From Phycisphaera sp. (GTDB lineage Bacteria > Planctomycetota > Phycisphaerae > Phycisphaerales > UBA1924), in the NCBI GenBank assembly GCA_020639255.1, contig JACKGZ010000001.1, positions 1 to 64,000 of the forward strand: a DNA stretch of 64,000 bases, read 5' to 3'. Under the pieces are notes generated by a model. The model saw only the letters and a program-made list of their open reading frames with translations, searched no databases and was not told where the DNA came from. A program made the translations under genes and the position numbers. This document shows, piece by piece, positions 26,352-34,024 of this stretch. Every line of letters begins with the position of its first letter. Position 1 is the stretch's first letter.

Positions 26352-26380
26352 GGGCGGGCTTATCGCGAGCCCGCCCTTTC
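26352..26380. terminator. Rho-independent terminator between convergent mscL and mscS-like genes
   Basis: GGGCGGGCT (26352-26360) and AGCCCGCCC (26368-26376) form a perfect 9-base stem around a 7-base loop, followed by TTTC on the plus strand. It lies 27 bases after the mscL stop and 29 bases before the end of the convergent mscS-like gene. The minus-strand tail (TTGTTGC) is weaker, so it may work mainly for mscL. Confidence 0.8.
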
Positions 26381-26404
26381 TCATTCATTATTGCTCGAAT
26401 CGGC

Positions 26405-27445
26405 TCAGCCGTTCAGGACTTTGCCGTCGATGTGCACGTCCATCTGCGGGAACGGAATGCCGATGTCCGCCGCGTCCAGGTCGTATTTGATCTGGCGAGT
26501 GAGCTTCTCCTTGATTGCCCAATAATCAGGCGTATTCGCCCACACGCGCACGGCCCAATTGATCGACGAGTCGCCCAGCTCGTTCAGGTACACCACGGGC
26601 GCCGGGTCGGTCAGCGCGCCATCAACTTTCTTGATCGCACCCATGAGCACCTCGCGGGCTTTGTCGAGGTCCGCCGGGTACTCGGTGCCCACCGTGATAT
26701 CGACGCGCCGCGTCGGGTGGAATGTGATGTTCTCGATCTCGTTGCCGAAGATGTTGCCGTTGGGCATGATGATCCGGCGGTTGTCGGGCGTGTCGAGCAT
26801 CGTCGTAAAGAGGTCGATCTCGGTCACCTTCGCGGTGATGCCGCCCACCTGCACGACGTCTCCGATCTTGAACGGCCGGAAAATCAGCAGCATGACACCG
26901 GCAGCCAGATTGCCGAGCGAGCCCTGGAATGCCAGACCGATCGCCAGCGAAGCGCCGCCGATGACCGCCGCAAAGCTCGCCGTCGGCACACCCATGTACC
27001 CGATCGCCGAGACGAGCCCGATGCCGATGATCGCCCACTTGGCCAGCTGACCGAAGAAGCTGCCGAGCGTCTCGTCGACCCGTGCCTTTCGGCTTGTCTT
27101 CGTGACGATCGAGCGAACTCGCCCCGCCAGAAACAACGCCACCAGAATGATCACGATCCCGATTGCGATATTGGTGAGCAGCGGCACCGCTCCAGCGACC
27201 AATTTCTTCGCAGCCGCGCCAGCGGCTTCGGTGTCGCCGCTCATCAACGCCGAGAATGCTTCCTCACCCGCATTCGCCGCTTCGTTGGCCGCTTCGCGTG
27301 TCTGGTTGGCAACCGCGGGCAAGCCCTCTGTCGGCTCCTCCGACTGGGCGTCCGTACTCTGGCCTTCGGTATCGGTCTGCTGACCCTCTTCCGGTTGGCT
27401 CACCCCGGGCTGGATGTACCATGCCTCATATCCAAGCATTGCCAT
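26405..27445 (-). CDS. Small-conductance mechanosensitive channel, MscS family
   Basis: This 346-residue protein has an acidic, Gln/Glu/Ala-rich N-terminal stretch (about residues 16-65), then three membrane helices. The pore helix TM3 shows the Gly/Ala-rich pattern AVIGGASLAIGLAFQGSLGNLAAGVMLLIF, split by GSLGN. The beta domain follows with RPFKIGDVVQVGG and the loop PNGNIFGNEIENIT. The C-terminal alpha/beta domain ends PFPQMDVHIDG, as in MscS. GAGGAAG precedes ATG 27445; ATG 27439 is also possible. It protects against osmotic shock together with mscL on the other side of the terminator. Whether the acidic N-terminus is a signal or a regulatory domain is unclear. Confidence 0.92.
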   Translation of the reverse strand: MAMLGYEAWYIQPGVSQPEEGQQTDTEGQSTDAQSEEPTEGLPAVANQTREAANEAANAGEEAFSALMSGDTEAAGAAAKKLVAGAVPLLTNIAIGIVIILVALFLAGRVRSIVTKTSRKARVDETLGSFFGQLAKWAIIGIGLVSAIGYMGVPTASFAAVIGGASLAIGLAFQGSLGNLAAGVMLLIFRPFKIGDVVQVGGITAKVTEIDLFTTMLDTPDNRRIIMPNGNIFGNEIENITFHPTRRVDITVGTEYPADLDKAREVLMGAIKKVDGALTDPAPVVYLNELGDSSINWAVRVWANTPDYWAIKEKLTRQIKYDLDAADIGIPFPQMDVHIDGKVLNG

Positions 27446-27561
27446 GGCGGTGCTTCCTCTGTGATGCGTCGTATTCTTGAGTGTTGGGTACCATGACAGC
27501 GTAGCGCATCGGTACTTGTCTCGCAGCAGACGTATTCAGCGGCGAAAGGCCTCAAATTCGG

Positions 27562-28356
27562 ATGAATCTCACCGTCATCATCCCCGCCGCCGGCGCCTCT
27601 ACACGCTACTCCGCCTCGGGCGGTTTGCGACACAAGCTCGAAGAGGACATCGCAGGGCGAGCCGTGCTCTACCGCTCACTCGAGATCTTCACCGTCCGAG
27701 ATGATGTCAAGTCCATCATCGTCGCCGGCCCGCACGACGAAGCCGCGTTCGACGAGTTCCGCGAGCACCACGGCCCCAAGATCGGCTTCTACGGCGCCAA
27801 GCTCTGCCGGGGAGGCCAGACGCACCGCTACGAATCCGTCCAGGCCGCGCTCGCCGAGGTCGATCACGACTGCACCCACGTCGCCATCCACGACGCCGCC
27901 CGCCCGTGCGCATCGCAGCGACTGATCGATCGCGTGCTCGAAGCTGCACAGTCGCACGACGCGGTCATCCCCGCGATCGCCGTCGGCGACACGATCAAAC
28001 GAGCCGAATCGATCGACGACGCCGGCGCCGAAGACCCGCTCGACGCCCTGCTCGGCGACTCGGGCAAGATCAACACCAGCTACCGCCGCGTCATGGGCAC
28101 CGTCGACCGCGCGGGCCTCGTGCTCGTGCAGACACCCCAGGTCTTCAAGCGAGAACTCATCGAGCGGGCCTACGCGCAGAACGACCTCGCGAGCACCGAC
28201 GACGCGGGCCTCGTCGAGCGCCTCGGCGAGCCGGTCATCGTGGTCGAGGGCGAAGCCCGCAACATCAAGATCACACGGGCCGAAGACCTCGAAATCGCCC
28301 GCGCCCTCTTCGGCCCCGGCGAGAACCGCGACCGTGCCTCGCACAAGCGGTTCTGA
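27562..28356 (+). CDS. ispD: 2-C-methyl-D-erythritol 4-phosphate cytidylyltransferase
   Basis: IspD joins CTP to methylerythritol phosphate in the MEP isoprenoid pathway. The 264-residue product has PAAGASTRYSASGGLRHK (nucleotide loop with Arg and Lys), RGGQTHRYESVQAAL, HVAIHDAARPCASQ and TDDAGLVERLGEPVIVVEG, in family order. An insertion of about 20 residues (ESIDDAGAEDPLDALLGDSG) follows AVGDTIKR. It starts at ATG 27562 and is divergent from the mscS-like gene (116 bases). No ispF is fused or adjacent. It is convergent with lexA. Confidence 0.93.
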   Translation: MNLTVIIPAAGASTRYSASGGLRHKLEEDIAGRAVLYRSLEIFTVRDDVKSIIVAGPHDEAAFDEFREHHGPKIGFYGAKLCRGGQTHRYESVQAALAEVDHDCTHVAIHDAARPCASQRLIDRVLEAAQSHDAVIPAIAVGDTIKRAESIDDAGAEDPLDALLGDSGKINTSYRRVMGTVDRAGLVLVQTPQVFKRELIERAYAQNDLASTDDAGLVERLGEPVIVVEGEARNIKITRAEDLEIARALFGPGENRDRASHKRF

Positions 28357-28388
28357 ACGAGCCGCATCGGGCTTTCTGTGCACACCCC

Positions 28389-28422
28389 AAAAAAGCAAGA
28401 AAGCGAGGACTCCGCCTCGCTT
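28389..28422 (-). terminator. Hairpin terminator after lexA
   Basis: On the minus strand AAGCGAGG (28422-28415) pairs with CCTCGCTT (28408-28401) around a 6-base loop. A T-rich run TTCTTGCTTTTTT follows, ending near 28389. It lies 41 bases after the lexA stop. It could also stop ispD transcripts from the other side, but the plus-strand tail has no T run. Confidence 0.6.
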
Positions 28423-28462
28423 CCCGCGACACGTTCAGTTGTTCATTCCACCGGGCGGCGGC

Positions 28463-29077
28463 TCAGTACTGCCGCACGACGCCGCGGACGATGCCCTGGA
28501 TCGTGCAGAACTTCACACGGATCGGGTCGAAGTCCGGGTTCGCCGGCTGGAGGCGGATGTGGTCGTCTTCTTTGTAGAAGGTCTTGAGCGTGGTGGAGCC
28601 GTCGGGCAGCAGGGCGACGACCTTGTCGCCGTCGCGAGCGACCTCGGTGCGCTCGACGAGGACGAAGTCGCCGTTGAGGATGCCCTCGTCCTTCATGGAC
28701 TCGCCGTCGACCTTGAGCGCGAAGGTGGAGTCAGACCGGTCGGTGGTCGAGCCGATGACCTCGCCCAGATCGATCTCGTCCTGGCCGGCGACGCGCTCGA
28801 TCGGGTAGCCCGCCGCGATCTTACCGACCAGCGGGAAGCGGAGGGGCCGCGACTCGTCGGGCACGCTGATCCCGTCAGCGATCGACAAAGAGCGTGCCTT
28901 GTTGGGCTCGCGCGTCAGAGCGCCCTTTTGAATGAGCGCCTCGACGTGTTCGAACACGGTGACCTTGCTCACGCCGATCTCGTCGGCGAGCTCCTGCATC
29001 GTCGGCGAATAGCCATGCAGCACCCGCCAGTCGCGGATGAGCTTCAGAATGCGGAGTTGTTTCGGTGTGAGATTCAT
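28463..29077 (-). CDS. lexA: LexA repressor/autopeptidase
   Basis: LexA represses SOS genes and cuts itself when RecA is active. The 204-residue protein has a winged HTH (MNLTPKQLRILKLI, HGYSPTMQELADEIGVSKVT). A linker then leads to the cleavage site KIAAGYP, where Ala89-Gly90 is cut. Ser127 sits in GESMKDEGI and Lys165 in TTLKT, giving the Ser-Lys pair at the usual spacing. The ATG at 29077 follows GAGGAAGGA. A perfect 16-base palindrome lies 25 bases upstream of the ATG and could serve autoregulation. dprA lies further upstream on the same strand. A terminator follows the gene. Confidence 0.96.
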   Translation of the reverse strand: MNLTPKQLRILKLIRDWRVLHGYSPTMQELADEIGVSKVTVFEHVEALIQKGALTREPNKARSLSIADGISVPDESRPLRFPLVGKIAAGYPIERVAGQDEIDLGEVIGSTTDRSDSTFALKVDGESMKDEGILNGDFVLVERTEVARDGDKVVALLPDGSTTLKTFYKEDDHIRLQPANPDFDPIRVKFCTIQGIVRGVVRQY

Positions 29078-29101
29078 GCGATGTGTCCTTCCTCTTCAAC
29101 G

Positions 29102-29117
29102 GCTCGCTGCAGCGAGC
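29102..29117. promoter_or_regulatory. Perfect 16-base palindrome upstream of lexA, candidate LexA operator or leader hairpin
   Basis: GCTCGCTGCAGCGAGC reads the same on both strands. It lies just upstream of the lexA ribosome site (GAGGAAGGA) and 25 bases from the ATG. LexA binds as a dimer to palindromes and commonly represses itself, so an operator is plausible. The sequence does not match the E. coli CTG-N10-CAG or the CGAAC-type box, and Phycisphaerae LexA sites are not known to me. As RNA it could also fold into a hairpin. Confidence 0.4.
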
Positions 29118-29264
29118 GGTCCTGACATCCGTTGGCTCAGCCTGCGTCCGAACCGTGACTGCCAAACTTCCCCTGTCGAGCGTTCCCAATCGATCAGCGC
29201 CAAGCCCGTCAGCCAATTCGGCGAGCTGCAGTGCGAGCGCCCTGACCGATACCAATTCTATATC

Positions 29265-29304
29265 GAACAAAGACCGCGTAAAGGACGCTGTTGGCACTTT
29301 GTTC
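29265..29304. promoter_or_regulatory. Spaced inverted repeat GAACAAAG / CTTTGTTC
   Basis: GAACAAAG (29265-29272) and CTTTGTTC (29297-29304) are exact inverted copies with centres 32 bases apart, about three helical turns. The half-site resembles the GAAC core of Gram-positive SOS boxes, but the long spacer does not. It lies about 190 bases upstream of the lexA ATG. Eight-base matches can arise by chance over this length. Confidence 0.2.
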
Positions 29305-29698
29305 AGCTTTTTCGGATTCACCCTGTCCGGGATGTACTCCTTCACAAACGAACCCCCCGGACCAAGGCGTACCACAGAGTAACAACTTACACTCCCGTCC
29401 GCTACTCCACCGAACAACCGCGCGAAAACACCAAAGATCGAGTCAAATCGGGCTTTTCCCTGCCGATTCCCGTTTCGATGCCGAGCGGGTGCCGACTCTG
29501 CCACTGAACCCAAGCATACCACTGAGTCGTCAAAGCATGAATTCGTGTGCGTCATGTGGACAATATCGCCCATTCACCCGAACGAGAACCAACTCAAAGT
29601 CGATTCTGGCTGCAATTTGTGCGGGTTCTGATTCCCAAACAAAGAACAAGCATATTGGGGCAATATCAACGATTTTACAGGACCAAGACGCGCAGAAA

Positions 29699-30841
29699 TC
29701 AGCGCACTCGCTCGATTCGGCTTCCCGATCGCCGAACCAGCCCGGCGATTTCCAGCAAAGTGATCGCCTGGGTAATCGCCGGCATATCGAGACCCGTCGC
29801 TTGCGCGATCTGGTCGGGGGTTCTGGGCTCCGCGCATGCCTCAAACAGTGCCCGGCCCGCCTCGCCGCCCGGGATCGAAATCGGCTCGGCCCGCTCGGGG
29901 GCGTATCGAATCTCATGCGTCCCGCCGTGAGCGTGCCACGCCGGTGCTTCGAGACCGTCGACGATATCGCTCGGCTCGGTCACCATCTGCGCGCCGCCCG
30001 ACTTCAACAGCTCGAGTGAACCCTCGCAGAACTCGCTGTCCACTCGCCCGGGCAGCGCAAACACCTCGCGGCCGTGATCCTCGGCCGCCTGCCTTGCCGT
30101 AATGAGTGCTCCGGATTTGCGCCCCGCCTCGACGACGAGCACACCGAGCGAAAGCCCCGAGATCAATCTGTTCCGTGCCGGGAAGTTGCGAGGATCCGGC
30201 GGCGACTCGCTGGGCATCTCAGAGATCACCGCGCCGTGATGCTCTTCGATGATCGCGTCATAGAGCCCCAGATTCTCCGGCGGGTACGTGTGACCAAGCC
30301 CACACCCGAGCACCACGAGGGTTCGTCCACCAGCCTGTATCGCCCCGCGATGGGCCGCGGTGTCGATCCCACGCGCACCACCCGAGACGATCGTGATCCC
30401 GCGTTGAGCAAGCTGCGTGGCAAATCTCGTCGACTGCTCCAGTCCGTACGTTGAGCAGCGACGCGACCCGACGATCCCAAGCGCGAATCGATCCGCCTCG
30501 ATGATCTCGCCACGCATGTAGAGCACCAGGGGCGCATCCGGCAGCGGTGAGAGCAAAGCCGGATATTCGGTCTCGCCCCACGCGACGATCCGGGCGCCGA
30601 TCTGCTCGGCTTTCTTCATCTCCTTTGCCGCCAGGTCGATCGCCTTGTTCCGGTGCGTCACGATCCCCGAGCTGACTCCGGGACCGATGCCCTCGACCAT
30701 TTCAAGCTCTCGCTGCGAAGCCTCAGAGATCGCTCGTGGCGAGCCGAGTATCCCGAGCAGACGACGCGCCCGGATCGGCCCCAATCCGGGGGTGAGCGAA
30801 AGAGCAACCAGTTCGAGGGTGTCGCGTGCGATGTTCGGCAT
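29699..30841 (-). CDS. dprA: DNA processing protein DprA (Smf)
   Basis: DprA binds incoming single-stranded DNA and loads RecA during natural transformation. The 380-residue product has an N-terminal SAM/HhH-like part (LGPIRARRLLGILGS), the Rossmann-type core FALGIVGSRRCSTYG, TIVSGGARGIDTAAHRGA, VVLGCGLGHTYPPEN, RNFPARNRLISGLSLGVLVVEA and SGALITARQAAEDHGREVFALPG. A C-terminal winged-helix-like region (PDQIAQATGLDMPAITQAI) ends the chain. It lies upstream of lexA on the same strand but 621 bases apart. No com genes are nearby, so competence cannot be concluded. Confidence 0.95.
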   Translation of the reverse strand: MPNIARDTLELVALSLTPGLGPIRARRLLGILGSPRAISEASQRELEMVEGIGPGVSSGIVTHRNKAIDLAAKEMKKAEQIGARIVAWGETEYPALLSPLPDAPLVLYMRGEIIEADRFALGIVGSRRCSTYGLEQSTRFATQLAQRGITIVSGGARGIDTAAHRGAIQAGGRTLVVLGCGLGHTYPPENLGLYDAIIEEHHGAVISEMPSESPPDPRNFPARNRLISGLSLGVLVVEAGRKSGALITARQAAEDHGREVFALPGRVDSEFCEGSLELLKSGGAQMVTEPSDIVDGLEAPAWHAHGGTHEIRYAPERAEPISIPGGEAGRALFEACAEPRTPDQIAQATGLDMPAITQAITLLEIAGLVRRSGSRIERVR

Positions 30842-30896
30842 GCGGTCAGTGTAGCAAACACCGACTTCCCGGTGTCCGATCGATCCGGGCCGTCAG

Positions 30897-32369
30897 ATGG
30901 GTTGTATCGTGAGCGGGCCAGGCATGGGCGGGGCCAGGGAGCAGTCGTTGAGCGCAGGATCGCGGACACACCAGCACCCATCATCGCACGGCAGCGTGCT
31001 CAGGCTTGCGCTCTGCCTCTTCGCGGGGGCGCTCCTTGCCACAGCACTCCTCGTTGCATGGTCGTGCAAGACGACGCGCTCGGGTGTTGTGCCGCTCTCG
31101 GGCAATTCGGGCGGGCTCAATATCTCAAGCGCCGAGGGCGCCGAGTCGCGCCCCGAACCCATGATGCGCGTCCGCATCGCGAGGCAGGTCGACTCTGCCG
31201 AGATCGAGGGACGCGGCCCCTGGCTGATTGCGGTCGAGGGCGCCCGCACGGGCGAGATACTCACGGGCCCGCTCACCATCAGCAGTTCCGCAGGCGGCAT
31301 CCGTGTCGCCGATGTGTCAGGCCATATCCGAGGCTTCGGCCCCGGCACGCCGGTTTACGCCGGCCCGGTCCAGCGCCGGGGCGAGCAGGCCGGCAATGAA
31401 ATCATCAACCTCGGCGGCTACCGCTACCCGGGCACGCTCCGGATCGTCCCGATTGAATCCGACCAGAACGCCTTCGATGTTGTCAATGTCGTCGAGGTCG
31501 AACGCTACATCCCCGGCGTGATCAGCAAGGAAATCTTCCCGCACTGGGACGAGACGACCTTCATGGTCCAGGCTGTCGCTGCGCGGACGTACGCGTTGCA
31601 GCGACGCGAGGGCGCGCGCAAGGCCGGAAGGCACTACGACGTCGACGACTCCACCATGGATCAGGTCTACGGCGGGCTGACCGGCCAGCGCGTCGCCCTC
31701 CGCGCCACCGAGGCCACACGGGGCGTTGTCCTCACCAACGGCAGCAGGCTCGGCGAGGCGCTCTACTCCGCGGTCTGCGGCGGCAAGCCCGCGCTCGCCG
31801 AGGAGATCTGGCCCAAAGAGATCGCGCCCGTCACGATCCAGAACGTCAGATACTCGGCGGCTACGCCGCCTCCGAAATACGTCGATTTGGGCCTCTTTCG
31901 TAAGATCTACTGCCAGAATGCCCAGTGGTACGAGTGGGAGGTCGCCCGCCGCACCGACGAACTCACCAAGCGCCTCCAGGCGTGGGGCATGGACCGCAAG
32001 CACGATCTGGCCAAACTCGGCACGTTGCGCAGCGTCGAGGTCGTGCAGCGCACGCAGACCGGTCGCTCGATGCTCGTCAAGGTGACGGACACGAAAGGCG
32101 AGTCGGTGACACTGACCGCCGAGCAGCTGCGGAACGCCGCCAACTTCGCCGTGAATGGGCTGCCCGACCTGACGAGCGTCGCCCGCGTGCACAGCAACGA
32201 CTTCGAGGTCCGCGTCGGGCGGGGTGTCACCGTCTTCAAGGGCTCGGGCCACGGCCACGGCGTGGGCATGTGCCAGAACTGCGCCGAAGGCATGGCCGAG
32301 CGCGGCGACGACTGGCGCACCATTCTCCAAACTTTCTACCCAGAGCTTCAGGTCACACGCATCTACTGA
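30897..32369 (+). CDS. SpoIID/LytB-domain protein, membrane-anchored
   Basis: SpoIID-type proteins are lytic transglycosylases or amidase activators acting on peptidoglycan. The 490-residue product has one N-terminal membrane helix (LRLALCLFAGALLATALLVA, about residues 35-54) followed by Cys57. The lipobox is not canonical. The SpoIID core shows VVEVERYIPGVISKEIFPHW, FMVQAVAARTYALQ, YDVDDSTMDQVYGG, AVCGGKPA and the end GHGHGVGMCQNCAEGMAERG. In this last motif, Q-x-G-A of many homologues is QNCA here. The start is unsure: ATG 30897, GTG 30909 and ATG 30924 are all possible. It lies divergent from dprA. Confidence 0.85.
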   Translation: MGCIVSGPGMGGAREQSLSAGSRTHQHPSSHGSVLRLALCLFAGALLATALLVAWSCKTTRSGVVPLSGNSGGLNISSAEGAESRPEPMMRVRIARQVDSAEIEGRGPWLIAVEGARTGEILTGPLTISSSAGGIRVADVSGHIRGFGPGTPVYAGPVQRRGEQAGNEIINLGGYRYPGTLRIVPIESDQNAFDVVNVVEVERYIPGVISKEIFPHWDETTFMVQAVAARTYALQRREGARKAGRHYDVDDSTMDQVYGGLTGQRVALRATEATRGVVLTNGSRLGEALYSAVCGGKPALAEEIWPKEIAPVTIQNVRYSAATPPPKYVDLGLFRKIYCQNAQWYEWEVARRTDELTKRLQAWGMDRKHDLAKLGTLRSVEVVQRTQTGRSMLVKVTDTKGESVTLTAEQLRNAANFAVNGLPDLTSVARVHSNDFEVRVGRGVTVFKGSGHGHGVGMCQNCAEGMAERGDDWRTILQTFYPELQVTRIY

Positions 32370-32370
32370 T

Positions 32371-32694
32371 TCACAGCAGCACGTCGATCAAACGTCCCGT
32401 CGGCAGGCTGCTCTGGATCTCGTACGTGAACTCCACGCGGCGCACGGTCTCGGTGCGGGGCACCTCTGGGCGATGCACGACGCGTTCCGGCTCGTCCTTG
32501 CGCAGGGCATTGGCTTCGTACGCGCCGGTCATCCGCCGGCAGGCCGGGCTCATCTGGAAGGTGTCGCGGTGCTCGCGGTTGGACCGGTGCAAGTAATCGG
32601 CGAACGGGATCGGGCGGTCCGCGCACGACGCCTGCCGGATAGACCGGTGGCAGGCCTCGACGGCTCGATCGTGATGGACACCTCCCGTGCGCAC
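32371..32694 (-). CDS. Small hypothetical protein
   Basis: A 107-residue frame from GTG 32694 ends just after the SpoIID gene, reading toward it (stops 1 base apart). Its C-terminal half reads like a real protein (TVRRVEFTYEIQSSLPTGRLID), and it has two His-Cys patches (HHDRAVEACHRS, CRRMTG). I recognise no domain, signal peptide or membrane helix. The frame is open upstream to 32949, but that would run past the queA start. An upstream GTG at this spot is the only start I can suggest. It could be a chance frame in the divergent gap before queA. Confidence 0.4.
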   Translation of the reverse strand: MRTGGVHHDRAVEACHRSIRQASCADRPIPFADYLHRSNREHRDTFQMSPACRRMTGAYEANALRKDEPERVVHRPEVPRTETVRRVEFTYEIQSSLPTGRLIDVLL

Positions 32695-32870
32695 GAAATG
32701 GGAATTGCGAGCCCGGTGCCGACGGTGCGTGGTCCCAGAAACTCGCCAAATGCAGCGTTGTGGGGCAATGTGGAGAGTTCTGGAGCGGGGTGGGGCAGCA
32801 GGATGACCCGCAGTGTTGCCGCGACGCAACGGGCGGCGTTGGATGGTGTCCACACCGAACAGGAGCCCGC

Positions 32871-33941
32871 GTGCGCACGGACGAACTGGATTTCGAACTG
32901 CCCGAGGAGCTGATAGCCCGCGAGCCGATGCGGCCCCGCGACGCCTCACGCCTGCTCGTCGTGAGCCGAAGTGACCCGTCGGTGCTCGAGCACCAGATCG
33001 TCCGCGATCTGCCCGGCTATCTGCGAACGGGCGATGTGCTCGTCTTCAATACGACCCGTGTCGTGCCTGCGCGCTTTGCGGGCATCAACCTCGACACGGG
33101 CGGCAAGGTGACGGGGCTCTATCTCGAATCCGCACCCGAGCCCGATCACTGGCGGGTGCTCGTCAAGATGCGCCGCCACCGCCCGGGCGTGCGGATCGGG
33201 CTGGACCTTCGAGCAGGCGAAACGGAACCGGTCGAACTCGAGCTCGTGCGCCGCGAGACGGACGACGGCGTCTGGCTCGTGCGCGTGACGGGCGGCGAGG
33301 GCGCGCTCGAGCGGGCGGGATTGCCGCCGCTGCCGCCCTACATCCTGTCGGCGAGGCGTCACGCGGGCGAGGCGGAGAACCGCGACGAGGACGCCGGGGT
33401 GTACCAGACCGTTTACGCGCAAGAGCCCGGCAGTGTCGCAGCCCCGACCGCGGGTTTGCACTTCACACCCGAGCTTCTGAGCACGCTGCGCGAGCGTGGT
33501 GTCGGGCGCGAAGACGTGACGCTCCACGTCGGTCGCGGCACGTTCCAGCCGGTCGAGGTCGACGAACTCGAATCGCACCCGATGCACTCCGAACACTGCC
33601 GGATGGAGCCGGGGGTGATGGATCGCCTGCGTGAGGCAAGGGCCAAAGGCGGGCGCGTGATCCCGGTGGGGTCGACGAGCTGCCGAACGGTCGAGTCGTT
33701 CGCGGGGCGGGGCGTGGATTCGGGCGAGCTGGACACGAATCTGCTCATCTCGCCCGGGTACGTGTGGCGGGTGACCGACGGGCTCATGACGAACTTCCAC
33801 CTGCCGAGGTCGACACTGATCGCGATGGTCTCGGCCTTGTTCCCGGGCGGGGCGGACCGCGTGCGCGAGATCTACGCCGAGGCGATCCGCGAGCGGTACC
33901 GGTTTTTCAGCTTCGGCGACGCGATGCTGATCCTGCCCTGA
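32871..33941 (+). CDS. queA: S-adenosylmethionine:tRNA ribosyltransferase-isomerase
   Basis: QueA moves the ribosyl part of SAM onto preQ1 in tRNA, making epoxyqueuosine. The start is GTG 32871 after AGGAG; the frame is open upstream but homology begins at DELDFELPEELIAREP. The 356-residue chain shows the expected order: DVLVFNTTRVVPARF, LVKMRRHRPGV, LPPYI, YQTVYA, GSVAAPTAGLHFT, THHVGRGTF-like LHVGRGTFQPV, GSTSCRTVES and TNFHLPRSTLIAMVSA. It leads a plus-strand group with murE, murF and mraY (84 bases to murE), although queuosine synthesis and wall synthesis are unrelated. Confidence 0.96.
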   Translation: MRTDELDFELPEELIAREPMRPRDASRLLVVSRSDPSVLEHQIVRDLPGYLRTGDVLVFNTTRVVPARFAGINLDTGGKVTGLYLESAPEPDHWRVLVKMRRHRPGVRIGLDLRAGETEPVELELVRRETDDGVWLVRVTGGEGALERAGLPPLPPYILSARRHAGEAENRDEDAGVYQTVYAQEPGSVAAPTAGLHFTPELLSTLRERGVGREDVTLHVGRGTFQPVEVDELESHPMHSEHCRMEPGVMDRLREARAKGGRVIPVGSTSCRTVESFAGRGVDSGELDTNLLISPGYVWRVTDGLMTNFHLPRSTLIAMVSALFPGGADRVREIYAEAIRERYRFFSFGDAMLILP

Positions 33942-34024
33942 TTCGCAGCATTCGTGCGCACCGGGCCGGTGTATGATCCGCGTCAGGAAGCGGGAACGGA
34001 AGCCCGCGGCTCGGAGTGCGGAAG

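Larger units (their letters stand above)
29078..29698. other. 621-base intergenic region before lexA; no gene supported
   Basis: The stretch between the lexA start and the dprA stop is AT-richer than its surroundings. Several short frames cross it, but none has a ribosome site, a recognisable domain or balanced composition. It holds the palindrome at 29102-29117 and a spaced inverted repeat at 29265-29304, so it probably contains the lexA promoter and perhaps an unrecognised small RNA. I see no tRNA-like fold or insertion-sequence end. Confidence 0.5.
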
